A stretch of DNA of 64,000 bases. Source: Dechloromonas sp. (GTDB lineage: Bacteria; Pseudomonadota; Gammaproteobacteria; Burkholderiales; Rhodocyclaceae). The DNA is taken from the NCBI GenBank assembly GCA_028687035.1, contig JAQUAX010000003.1, positions 186,001 through 250,000 of the forward strand. The letters are read 5' to 3'. The notes under the pieces were generated by a model. It saw nothing but the letters and a program-made list of their open reading frames with translations. It was not told where the DNA came from and searched no databases. A program made the position numbers and the translations under genes. Numbering within the stretch: the first letter of the stretch is position 1; the number at the start of each line of letters is the position of its first letter. Shown in pieces: positions 49,112 through 58,600 of the stretch.

Positions 49112-49631
49112 TGACGAGATCAACCTGCTCAATTCGCTGAAGCGGCTGTTGCTGCGCAGCTTCGGCAGCGGGGAGATCGCCGTCGAGATTTTCGACGACC
49201 CGGAGCTCGCGCTGCAGCGGGCCGGCGAGGTCGAATTCGATGTCGTCGTGTCGGATTACCGGATGCCGGTCATGGACGGCGTCAGCTTCCTGCGCTGCTT
49301 CCGCGGCATCCAGCCGGACGCGACGCGCCTGCTGCTGTCGGCGGCGACCGATTTCGACGCGCTGGTCGTCGCGATCAACGAGGTCGGCATTTTCCGCTAC
49401 CTGCCGAAACCGTGGATCGACGAGGACTTCATCGCGACGATCAAGGCCGCCTGCCTGGCCCGCGAACGCCATCTCGAGGAATTGCGCCTGGCCGATGCGG
49501 CGCGGCGCGGCGGCATCGCCGGGATCAGCGCCGAGGAAGCCGAACGCCGCCGGCTGGAGAGCGAGGAACCGGGCATCACGCAAGTCAACTGGGGGCCGGA
49601 CGGCTCGGTGATCCTGGACGACGAGCGCTAG
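49089..49631 (+). CDS. single-receiver response regulator
   Basis: The 180-residue protein consists of one receiver domain (RLLLVDDEINLLNSLKRLLL, Asp in VVSDYRMPVMDG, LPKPWIDED) with a short C-terminal extension (ISAEEAERRRLESEEPGI) of no recognised fold. It may pass phosphate on or act by protein contact. Its start overlaps the HD-GYP gene, and the broken kinase gene begins 6 nt downstream. Confidence 0.88.
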   Translation: MKRLLLVDDEINLLNSLKRLLLRSFGSGEIAVEIFDDPELALQRAGEVEFDVVVSDYRMPVMDGVSFLRCFRGIQPDATRLLLSAATDFDALVVAINEVGIFRYLPKPWIDEDFIATIKAACLARERHLEELRLADAARRGGIAGISAEEAERRRLESEEPGITQVNWGPDGSVILDDER

Positions 49632-49636
49632 CGGCC

Positions 49637-50683
49637 ATGCATCGCCTGTTGATCCAGCAGCTGGAGCAGCATTTCGGCAGCGCCGACGCGGTACCCGCGG
49701 CGATGCGCCCCTTCGTCGAGGCGGTCAGCGCCGCCTACGTGAAGGCCGATGCCGATTTCGAGCTGCTGTCGCATTCGCTGGAGGAAATCTCGGGCGAGCT
49801 GATCCAGCGCAACGCCGCGCTGCGCGAAGAGCGCGACGAACAGCGCGCGTTGGCACGCCGCCTCGAGGACGCGCACAACCAGCTGCTGCAGTCCGAGAAG
49901 ATGTCGTCGATCGGCTAGCTGGCCGCCGGCGTCGCGCACGAGATCAACAACCCGGTCGGCTACATCGGCTCCAACCTGAATGCGCTCGAAGGCTACCTCG
50001 ACGACCTGCTCGGCCTGGTCGACCACTACGAGCAGGCCGAGGCCGAACTGCCGACGGCGACCCGCGACGCGCTGGCGGCGCAGCGCGAGCGCATCGAGCT
50101 GCCCTACGTGAAGGCGGAACTGCGCGCGCTGATCGGCGAGTCGCAGGAGGGCGTCGCCCGCGTCCGCAAGATCGTCAAGGACCTGAAGGACTTCTCGCAC
50201 GCCGACAGCGGCGAGTTCGCGTGGGCCAACCTGCACGAGGGCCTGGAATCGACGCTGAACATCGTCACCAACGAGATCAAGTACCGGGCCGACGTGAAGC
50301 GGGAATACGGCGACATCCCGCGCGTCGAGTGCCTGCCGTCGCAGATGAACCAGGTGTTCATGAACCTGCTGGTCAATGCCGCGCATTCGATCCCGGACGG
50401 CCGGCGCGGCACGATCACCGTGCGCACGCGCAACGACGAGGCGGGCGGCGCCGAGGGCGTCGTCGTCGAGATCGCCGACGACGGCTGCGGCATCCCGGCC
50501 GATCACCTCAAACGCATTTTCGATCCCTTCTTCACGACCAAGCCGGTCGGCAAGGGCACCGGGCTCGGGCTGTCGCTGTCCTACGGCATCGTCCAGAAGC
50601 ACCACGGGCGCATCGAGGTCGACAGCGAGGTCGGCCGGGGCTCCGTTTTCCGCATCTTCCTGCCGGTCCGCCAGTCGGTCTGA
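49637..50683 (+). pseudogene. histidine kinase interrupted by an in-frame amber codon at the H-box
   Basis: Reading from ATG 49637, codon 94 (49916-49918) is TAG in the phrase SEKMSSIG-stop-LAAGVAHEINNPVGY. The near-identical kinase encoded at 45657 has Gln there, so a single CAG-to-TAG change explains it. The frame continues perfectly beyond through VKDLKDFSHADS, NQVFMNLLVNAAHS and GKGTGLGLSLSYGI to 50683. The N-terminal half is a coiled coil. Internal starts such as GTG 50108 would lack the H-box. It is a recent mutation or sequencing error; otherwise the kinase is lost. Confidence 0.85.
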
Positions 50684-50820
50684 AGCGGCTCAGGGTTTTC
50701 CCGCGGGGGGCTTGTCGCCGTCCGCGAACGGGGAAATACTGGCTGCCAGCGGAATAACACAAAGACATGATCCGCAGCCCGCCGCGGCCTGCGCGGCGAA
50801 CCCCGCTAGGAGGAAGAGAC

Positions 50821-51405
50821 ATGACCCTTGCAGACAAAGTGCGTGCGCACAAGCTGTCCCCGTCGGCGACGCTGTGCGCGTCCGGTTTCAATCTGGTCGG
50901 CGCCGATTCGCCGGCGATCGAGGCGATGACCGACTTCGCCCGCGTCAACGCGGTCAGCATCGGCGCCGAAGCGCCGGTGGACGAGGCCAATGCGCGGATG
51001 ATCTCGCGCGGCGTCCGGCTGCTGATGGTGGTCGGCCCCGACGAGCGCGTCCTGGGCCTGATCACGGCCCGCGACATCCTCGGCGAGAAGCCGATGCAGG
51101 TCGCCCAGGCCCGCGGCGGCAAGCGTTCCGAATTGACCGTCGGCGACCTGATGACGCCGGTCGGCAGCCTCGACACGCTGCATCTGGGCGACGTGCTGAA
51201 GGCCCGCGTCGCCGACGTGCTCGATGCGCTGAAGGCGCTCGGCCGCCAGCACATCCTGGTCGAGGACATCGACCCGGTGACCGGCCTGCCGCGCGTCCGC
51301 GGCCTGTTCTCGGCGACCCACATCGGCCGCCTGCTCGGCGTGCCGGTGCTCGGCTTCGACCTGCCGCGCACCTTCGCCGAGATCGAGGCGGCGCTCGCCA
51401 ACTGA
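50821..51405 (+). CDS. CBS-domain pair protein
   Basis: The 194-residue protein carries two CBS motifs (about 40-95, VSIGAEAPVDEANARMISRG and VLGLITARDILG, and 105-175, TVGDLMTPVGSLDTLHLGDV and VRGLFSATHIGRLLG). CBS pairs bind adenosyl ligands and can regulate partners. A strong AGGAGGAAG precedes ATG 50821, and a terminator follows, so it may be a separate unit after the signalling cluster. Its partner is unknown. Confidence 0.88.
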   Translation: MTLADKVRAHKLSPSATLCASGFNLVGADSPAIEAMTDFARVNAVSIGAEAPVDEANARMISRGVRLLMVVGPDERVLGLITARDILGEKPMQVAQARGGKRSELTVGDLMTPVGSLDTLHLGDVLKARVADVLDALKALGRQHILVEDIDPVTGLPRVRGLFSATHIGRLLGVPVLGFDLPRTFAEIEAALAN

Positions 51406-51427
51406 GCCGGGCCGGCCGTCGTCCGAC

Positions 51428-51452
51428 CGGGGGGCGCCAGCCCCCCGTTTTC
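51428..51452 (+). terminator. terminator after the CBS gene
   Basis: CGGGGGGC pairs with GCCCCCCG (8 bp, loop GCCA) followed by TTTT. Confidence 0.85.
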
Positions 51453-51531
51453 ATTTGATGCCATGCCTTTGGGATGCGGGCCGCCGGCGCGCTATCATGG
51501 CGGCCTTTCCGCGGTCGACACGGTCCCGAGC

Positions 51532-52623
51532 ATGAAAATCCCTCCTTCCGGCAGCCTTGCGCTCGCCGCGCTGTTCTTGCTGATCGCCGCCTGTTCCGGC
51601 GGCGAAGCCCCGCCCGAAACGAGCCGGGCCGCCGCCCGACCGGCGCTGTCGGTGACGCTGGCCGCCCCGCAGCCCGAAGACTGGCCGCAGACGCTGGCCG
51701 CCAACGGCAGCGTCGTCGCGTGGCAGGAAGCGGTGATCGCGCCGGAAATCGACAATTACCGGATCGCCGAGGTGCGCGCCCAGGTCGGCGATGTCGTGAA
51801 GAAGGGCCAGCTGCTCGCCCGCATCGACGGCGAGGCGGTGGCCAGCGAGCTGGCCGAGGCGCAGGCCGCGGTCGCCGAGCTCGAGGCCGCGGCTGCCGAC
51901 GCGAAGGCCAACGCGGCCCGGGCGCAGGAACTGCAGGCGAAGGGCTTCTACAGTTCGCAACTGCACGCGCAGTACCGGACCGGCGAGCAGACCAGCGCCG
52001 CCCGCCTGGCCGCGGCGCGCGCCCGGCTGCAGTCGGCGCAGCTGCGGATGAACCGGACGGCCATCGTCGCGCCCGACGACGGCGTGATCTCGGCGCGCAG
52101 CGCGACGGTCGGCTCGCAAACCCAGAAGGGCCAGGAACTGTTCCGGCTGATCCGCGGCGGCCGCCTCGAATGGCGCGCCGAAGTGCCGTCGGCCGAACTC
52201 GGCCGGCTGCGCCCCGGCGTCGCCGCGACGCTGACCGGCCCGGCCGGCGAAACGGTGCGCGGCACCGTGCGCGCGGTCGCCCCGAGCGTCGATCCGGCGA
52301 CGCGCAACGGGCTGGTTTATGTCGATCTGCCGGCGTCCACCGCGGTGCGCGCCGGCATGTTCGCGCGCGGCGAGTTCGAGCTCGGTCGCGCCCCGGCGCA
52401 GACGCTGCCGCAGGCGGCGGTGGTGCTGCGCGAGGGCTTCGCCTATGTGTTCCGGCTCGACGGCGAGCGCGTCGCGCAGCAGAAGGTCGGGCTCGGCCGC
52501 CGCCAGGGCGAGCGCGTCGAGATCGTCGACGGGCTGCCGGCCGGGGGGCAGGTCGTCGCCAGCGGCGCCGGCTTCCTGGCCGACGGCGATGTCGTCAAGG
52601 TCGTCGCGGGCGACGCCAAATGA
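51532..52623 (+). CDS. RND efflux periplasmic adaptor (MFP) lipoprotein
   Basis: The 363-residue membrane-fusion protein has a lipoprotein signal (LALAALFLLIAACSGG, lipidated Cys), a lipoyl/barrel hybrid core (GDVVKKGQLLARID, AQLRMNRTAIVAPDDGVIS) and a coiled-coil hairpin with Ala-rich helix (about 105-165). It links the inner-membrane pump to an outer-membrane channel that is not encoded here. It overlaps the permease gene by ATGA. Substrate unknown. Confidence 0.93.
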   Translation: MKIPPSGSLALAALFLLIAACSGGEAPPETSRAAARPALSVTLAAPQPEDWPQTLAANGSVVAWQEAVIAPEIDNYRIAEVRAQVGDVVKKGQLLARIDGEAVASELAEAQAAVAELEAAAADAKANAARAQELQAKGFYSSQLHAQYRTGEQTSAARLAAARARLQSAQLRMNRTAIVAPDDGVISARSATVGSQTQKGQELFRLIRGGRLEWRAEVPSAELGRLRPGVAATLTGPAGETVRGTVRAVAPSVDPATRNGLVYVDLPASTAVRAGMFARGEFELGRAPAQTLPQAAVVLREGFAYVFRLDGERVAQQKVGLGRRQGERVEIVDGLPAGGQVVASGAGFLADGDVVKVVAGDAK

Positions 52624-55600
52624 ACGTTTCCGCCTGGTCGATCCGCAATCCGACGCCGGCCATCCTGTTCTTCGTGCTGCTGACGCTGGCCGGCCTGATG
52701 GCCTTCAAGGCGATGAAGATCCAGCAGTTCATGGACATCGACCTGCCGATGGTCACCGTCACCGCGACGCTGCCGGGCGCCGCGCCGGCGCAGATGGAAA
52801 CCGAGGTCGCGCGCAAGATCGAGAATTCGGTCGCGACGCTGCAGGGCATCAAGCACATCTACGCCAAGGTGCAGGACGGCACCGCCATCGTCACCGTCGA
52901 ATTCCGGCTCGAGAAGCCGACGCAGGAGGCGCTCGACGACGTGCGCGACGCCGTGTCGCGCATCCGCTCCGACCTGCCCGGCGACCTCAAGGACCCGGTG
53001 GTCAGCAAGGTCAACCTGGCCGGGGCGCCTATCCTGACCTACACGGTCGCGTCGCCGCGGATGGACGACGAGGCGCTGTCGTGGTTCGTCGACAACACGG
53101 TCGCCAAGGCGCTGCTGTCGGTGCGCGGCGTCGGCGCGGTGGCGCGGGTCGGCGGCGTGACCCGCGAGGTGCGCATCGAGCTCGACCCGGCCCGGATGCT
53201 CGCGGTCAACGCGACGGCGGCCGACATTTCGCGGCAGTTGCGCCGCATCCAGCAGGAAGCCTCGGGCGGCCGCGCCGACATCGGCGGCGCCGAGCAGTCG
53301 GTGCGTACGCTGGCGACGGTGCAGAGCGCCGCCGAGCTGGCCGGCATGGACATCGTGCTGTCCGACGGCCGCCGGGTCCGACTCGACCAGCTGGCGACGG
53401 TGTCCGACACCGTCGCCGAGCAGCGCAGCGCGGCGCTGCTCAACGGCAAGCCGGTGGTCGGCTTCGAGATCACGCGCAGCAAGGGCGCCGGCGAGGTCGA
53501 GGTGGCCGACGGCGTGCTCGCCGCGCTGGCCAGGCTGAAGGCCGAGCACCCGGATATCGAGATCACCGAGGCCTTCAATTTCGTCGATCCGGTGATCGAG
53601 AACTACGACGGTTCGATGAAGCTGCTGATCGAGGGCGCGCTGCTCGCCGTGCTGGTCGTCTGGCTGTTCCTGCGCGACTGGCGGGCGACCGTGGTCTCGG
53701 CCGCGGCGCTGCCGCTGTCGGCGATCCCGACCTTCGCGGCGATGTACCTGATGGGCTTCACGCTGAACGTCGTGACGCTGTTGTCGATGTCGCTGGTGGT
53801 CGGCATTCTGGTCGACGACGCGATCGTCGAGATCGAGAACATCATGCGCCACCTGCGCATGGGCAAGACGCCCTTCCAGGCGGCGATGGAAGCCGCCGAC
53901 GAGATCGGCCTGGCGGTCATCGCGACGACCTTCACGCTGATCGCGGTCTTCCTGCCGACCGCGTTCATGAGCGGCGTCGCCGGCAAATTCTTCGTCCAGT
54001 TCGGGTGGACCGCGGCGATCGCGGTGTTCTTCTCGCTGGTCGTCGCCCGGATGCTGACGCCGATGATGGCCGCCTACATCCTGCGCCCGGTCGCCGACGA
54101 GCACGCGCCGCCGCGCTGGCTGGGCATCTACGAAGGCTGGGCGGCCTGGTGCCTGCGCCACCGGCTGATCACGCTGCTCGCCGCGGCCGGCTTCTTCGTC
54201 GGTTCCTTCATGCTGGTGCCGCTGCTGCCCAAGGGCTTCCTGCCGCCGGACGACCTGTCGCAGACGCAGATCTACCTGTCGCTGCCGCCGGGCGTCACTT
54301 TCCGCGACACGCTGGCCGCCGCCGAGCAGGCGCGCGCCGTCGCCGAGGCGAATCCGCACGTCAAACTGGTGTACACCGCGGTCGGCGGCGGCAAGGCCGG
54401 CAGCGACCCGTTCGCGCCGAGCGGCGCGGCCGAGGTGCGCAAGGCGACGCTGACGCTGAACCTGACGCCGCGCGCCGAGCGCCCGGGCGTCACCAAGCAG
54501 ATGATCGAGGCGCAGCTGCGCGACGGGCTGACGGCGATTCCCGGCGTCCAGGCCAAGGTCGGCCTCGGCTCGGCCAACGAGAAGTACGTGCTGGTGCTGG
54601 CCAGCGAGAACGGCCCGCTGCTCGCCGAGCACGCGCGCCTGGTCGAGCGCGAACTGCGCGGCATCGGCGGCATCGGCAACGTGACGACGACGGCCAGCCT
54701 GGTCCGGCCGGAACTGGTGATCCGCCCGGATTTCGCCCGGATGGCCGACCTCGGCGTGACCTCGGCGGCGATCGCCGACACGTTGCGCATCGCGACCGCC
54801 GGCGACTACGACCAGGGCCTGGCCAAGCTGAACCTGACGCAGCGCCAGGTGCCCATCGTCGTCCGCCTGCCGCAGGCCGCACGCGCCGATCTGGCGCTGC
54901 TGCGGCAGTTGACCGTGCCCGGCCGGAACGGCCCGGTGCTGCTGGCCAACGTCGCCGACATCGCGATCGGCGGCGGCCCGGCCGAGATCGACCGCTACGA
55001 CCGGCTGCGCAACATCAATTTCGAGATCGAGCTGAACGGCCAGCCGCTCGGCGAGGTCGAGGCGGCTGCGGTCAACCTGCCGAGCATCCGCAATCTGCCG
55101 CCCGGCGTCATCCAGACCACGGTCGGCGACGCCGAGGCGATGGGCGAACTGTTCGCCAGTTTCGGGCTGGCGATGCTGACCGGCGTGCTGTGCATCTACA
55201 TCGTGCTGGTGCTGCTGTTCAAGGACTTCGTGCAGCCGGTGACCATCCTCGCCGCGCTGGTGCTGTCGGTGCCCGGCGCCTTCCTGGCGCTGTTCGTCGC
55301 GCAGAAGGCGCTGTCGATGCCGTCGATGATCGGCCTGATCATGCTGATGGGCATCGCGACCAAGAATTCCATCCTGCTCATCGACTACGTCGTGCTGGCC
55401 CGCCGCGAGCACGGGCTGGACCGCTGGCACGCGCTGCTCGACGCCTGCCGCAAGCGGGCGCGGCCGATCGTGATGACGACGGTCGCGATGGGCGCCGGCA
55501 TGCTGCCGATCGCGCTCGGCATCGGTACCGACCCGAGCTTCCGCGCGCCGATGGCGATCGTCGTGATCGGCGGCCTGATCACCTCGACCTTCCTGAGCCT

Positions 55601-55676
55601 CCTGGTGATCCCGGTCGTCTTCACCTACGTGGACGACCTGATCGTCCGCGTCCGCCGGTTCAGGGCTTCGTCCTAG
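52620..55676 (+). CDS. RND efflux permease (AcrB/HAE family)
   Basis: The 1018-residue inner-membrane pump has the two-repeat architecture of RND transporters: TM1 (PAILFFVLLTLAGLMAFKAM), two large periplasmic loops, and 12 membrane segments. The TM4 proton-relay motif appears as LVVGILVDDAIVEIENI (two adjacent Asp). It is used with the adaptor encoded upstream; the sequence resembles broad-spectrum or metabolite pumps rather than metal pumps, which would carry methionine clusters. Its last 17 nt overlap the convergent tamB end. Confidence 0.94.
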   Translation: MNVSAWSIRNPTPAILFFVLLTLAGLMAFKAMKIQQFMDIDLPMVTVTATLPGAAPAQMETEVARKIENSVATLQGIKHIYAKVQDGTAIVTVEFRLEKPTQEALDDVRDAVSRIRSDLPGDLKDPVVSKVNLAGAPILTYTVASPRMDDEALSWFVDNTVAKALLSVRGVGAVARVGGVTREVRIELDPARMLAVNATAADISRQLRRIQQEASGGRADIGGAEQSVRTLATVQSAAELAGMDIVLSDGRRVRLDQLATVSDTVAEQRSAALLNGKPVVGFEITRSKGAGEVEVADGVLAALARLKAEHPDIEITEAFNFVDPVIENYDGSMKLLIEGALLAVLVVWLFLRDWRATVVSAAALPLSAIPTFAAMYLMGFTLNVVTLLSMSLVVGILVDDAIVEIENIMRHLRMGKTPFQAAMEAADEIGLAVIATTFTLIAVFLPTAFMSGVAGKFFVQFGWTAAIAVFFSLVVARMLTPMMAAYILRPVADEHAPPRWLGIYEGWAAWCLRHRLITLLAAAGFFVGSFMLVPLLPKGFLPPDDLSQTQIYLSLPPGVTFRDTLAAAEQARAVAEANPHVKLVYTAVGGGKAGSDPFAPSGAAEVRKATLTLNLTPRAERPGVTKQMIEAQLRDGLTAIPGVQAKVGLGSANEKYVLVLASENGPLLAEHARLVERELRGIGGIGNVTTTASLVRPELVIRPDFARMADLGVTSAAIADTLRIATAGDYDQGLAKLNLTQRQVPIVVRLPQAARADLALLRQLTVPGRNGPVLLANVADIAIGGGPAEIDRYDRLRNINFEIELNGQPLGEVEAAAVNLPSIRNLPPGVIQTTVGDAEAMGELFASFGLAMLTGVLCIYIVLVLLFKDFVQPVTILAALVLSVPGAFLALFVAQKALSMPSMIGLIMLMGIATKNSILLIDYVVLARREHGLDRWHALLDACRKRARPIVMTTVAMGAGMLPIALGIGTDPSFRAPMAIVVIGGLITSTFLSLLVIPVVFTYVDDLIVRVRRFRASS

Positions 55677-58600
55677 GCTCGCGCGGGAAGCTCAGCGTGT
55701 AGAACACGTCGAGCGCGTTGTCGCTGCCGGCGCGGCCGACCACCGAGACCTGGCGGCTCAGGTCGACGGTCAGCTTGACGACGCTCTCGGCGCGGCCGAG
55801 CGCCTGCTCGTAGGAGAGCAGCGCGTTGGCCGACAGCCGCTTGCCGATGCTGAAGATCTGCTGGCCGGTGCTGGCCCCGGCGTCGAAGCCCGAGCCGGCG
55901 ACCCGGCTGGTCGGCAGGCGGCCGCCGCTGCCGCCGATGTCGCCCTGGCGCACGCCCAGTTCGTCGATGCCGAAGCCGCGCTTGAGCTGCTGGACGAGGC
56001 CGCCGGCGTCGTTGCCGAGCAGGCCGCCGGCCGCCGACAGAAGCACCGTCGCGTCGCCGCTGCCCATCTGTTCCGAGCCGTGGCCGAGCACCAGCCACGA
56101 CAGCTTCTCGGCATCCGGCACCTCGGGTTCCGAGACCAGCCGGACGACCGGCTTCTTCGCGTTGCCGCCGACCTCGACGCCGGCCTCGACGGCCGGGCCG
56201 CGGCGCATCGCGCGCACGTCGAGCGCCGGGTTGTCGAGCAGGCCGCGGAAATGCAGGTTGCCGCGCTCGATGTCCAGCTGCTGGCCGTAGGCGTCGAAGC
56301 GTCCGTCGACCATCCGGATCGTGCCGCCGGCCCGCGGCAGGTCGCGGCCGCGGGCGCTGATCCGGATGTCGCCGGCCAGCCGGCTCGACAGCCCGGCGCC
56401 GGAAAACAGGAAATGCCCGCCCAGCCCGGTCGTCACGTCGATGTCCAGCGTCGGCCGGGGCGCGGCCGTCGTCGCCTGGACGCCGGGGCGGCGGACGACG
56501 ACGTCGTCCGACAGCTGCGGCGTGCCGCCCGGCGCAAACTGCCAGTAGCCGGCGTCGACGTTCAGCCCGCCGCGGGCGAGCAGCGTGCCGTCCTGCCAGC
56601 CGAGCCGGCCGCGGCCGGACAGCGCGATCCACTGTTCCGGCAGCTGCCAGGCGCCGAAGCGGTCGAGAACGATGTCGAATTCGGCGTATTCGCGGCCGCG
56701 GTCGACGCCGGCCCGGCCGCTGATATCGACGCGGCCCGGTCCGGCCGGCAGCGTGTCGCCGGCCTGCCGGCGCAGCGCGCGCGGGGGCGGCTGCAGCAGG
56801 CTGGCGAAGCCCAGGCGATCGAGTTCCAGCCGGTTGCCGGCGAGCCGGGCCGACAGTTCGCCGTCGACCAGCTGCAGGCCCTGTTCGGGCAGGCGCAGCG
56901 CCAGTTCGCGGCCGCTCAGCCGGCCGTCGCCGAGCGGCGCCTGCGGCGTCCCGGCCAGCGTCAGTTCGCCGCTCAGCCGGCCGCCGCTGCGCCAGCCTTC
57001 GCCGAGCAGTTCGCCGATCCAGCCGAGGTCGGGCACCTCGGCGCGCAGCCGGCCGCGCCACGGCGACAGCCGGGCCAGCGCCCACGGCGATTCCATCGCG
57101 GCGTCGAGTTCGCCGTCGATGCGCCCGATCCGGCTGCCGGTCGCGTCGATCCGGGCGCGCAGGCGCTTCGCGTCGGCGGCGGCCTGCAGCGTCGCCCGCC
57201 AGTCCAGCGCGTCGCCGCCCAGCCGGGCCGGACCGAGCGACCAGCCGTCGGCGCCGGCGCGCAGCGCCGCCGGTTCGAGCAGGCGGACATGGCGCGCCGC
57301 TTCCGGCGCCTCCAGCACGGCCTCGGTCAGCCGGCCCTGCCAGCGGAAATCGGCGTCCAGGCCGCCGTCGACCGCGACGCGCGGCCGGTGGCGGCCGGGC
57401 AGCACGGCGCTCGCCTGCAGCCGGTGCGCCTGGCGGCTTCCGCTGCCGGCCAGCTGCAGGCGGCGGATCAGCTGGCCGTCGAGGTCGAGGCGGGCGATCG
57501 CCAGGTCGAGCGCGAGCGGCGCCGCCGGGTCCAGGCTGGCGTCGGCCGCCAGCCGCAGGCCGTCGATCCGGAAGCGGCCGGGGCGGCCGAGGCGTTCGCT
57601 GTCGAGGCGCAGCTTCAGCCGCGCGCGGTCGACGCCGCCGGACAGCGCGAAATCGCCGGCCAGCCCGCCTTCGAGGCCGTAGGGAGCGAGCTGCGGCGCG
57701 GCGATCTCGCCGCTCAGCACTTCGTCAGGCCGGCCGAAGGCGCCGCGCGCGGCCAGCCGGTTCGGGCCGGCGGCGAGTTCGATGTCGACGCGCGGCAGCC
57801 GCGGCCAGTCGATCGCGACGCTGCCGCGGCCGGTCAGCGGCTGGCCGGCGAATTCGCTGTCGCGCAGCGCGAAGCCGGCATCGATCCGGGCGTGCGGCGC
57901 CAGCCGGCCGCTCGCCTGCAGCGTCGCGTTCAGCCGCGCGGCCGGCCAGTCGCCGAAGCGGGCCGGGTCGAAATGCCGCAATTCGCCTTCGCCGCGGAAC
58001 TGCCGCTCGCCGCTCAGCTGCAGTTCGCCGCGGGCGCTCAGCCGGGCGTCGCCGGCGGAAAGTTCGGCGCGCGCCAGGTCGAGCCGGCCGCCGGCCAGCG
58101 CCGCCTCGGCGCGCAGCGCGAAGCGGGCGTCGCTCAGGTCGAGGTCCAGCGTCTGGCGTTCGCCGCTCAGCCCGGCCGCGATCCGGCCGTCGAGCCGGGT
58201 CGGGCGCAGCGTCGAGACGATGCGGGCGGCGTCGATCCGCCGGGCGCTCAGCGCCAGTTCCAGCGCCGCACCGCGCCAGGCGCCGCGGCCGGCCAGCTCG
58301 CCGCCGCCGGGCAGCCGGGCGAGCAGGCCGCGGAAGTCGATGCCGGCGCCCTGCCAGTCCAGCTCGCCGCGCAGGCTGTCGAGCGGCAGGCGGTCGCGGT
58401 CGACCGGCCCGGAACGGGAATTTTCGACCGCGAAGCGGCCGGCGACGCCGTCGCCCGCCGGCCGCAGGTCGGCCTTCAGCGCCAGCCGGGCGGCCGGCGC
58501 CGCGGCGTGCCAGGCCGCCGGGTCGAGGGCGTCGAGCGCGATCCGGGCCGACGCGAAGGGCGTCGCCGCATACGGCGTGATCACCGCGTCGGCGCGGCCG

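Noticed and set aside
49916-49918. Amber codon as programmed pyrrolysine or other recoding
   Set aside because: No recoding element is known in such kinases and the paralogue has Gln at the same place; a simple CAG-to-TAG change is the easier explanation.
52443-55430. Leftward 995-codon open frame over the RND permease gene
   Set aside because: It is the reverse complement of the RND coding sequence and shows no domain, only Arg/His/Asp-rich composition.
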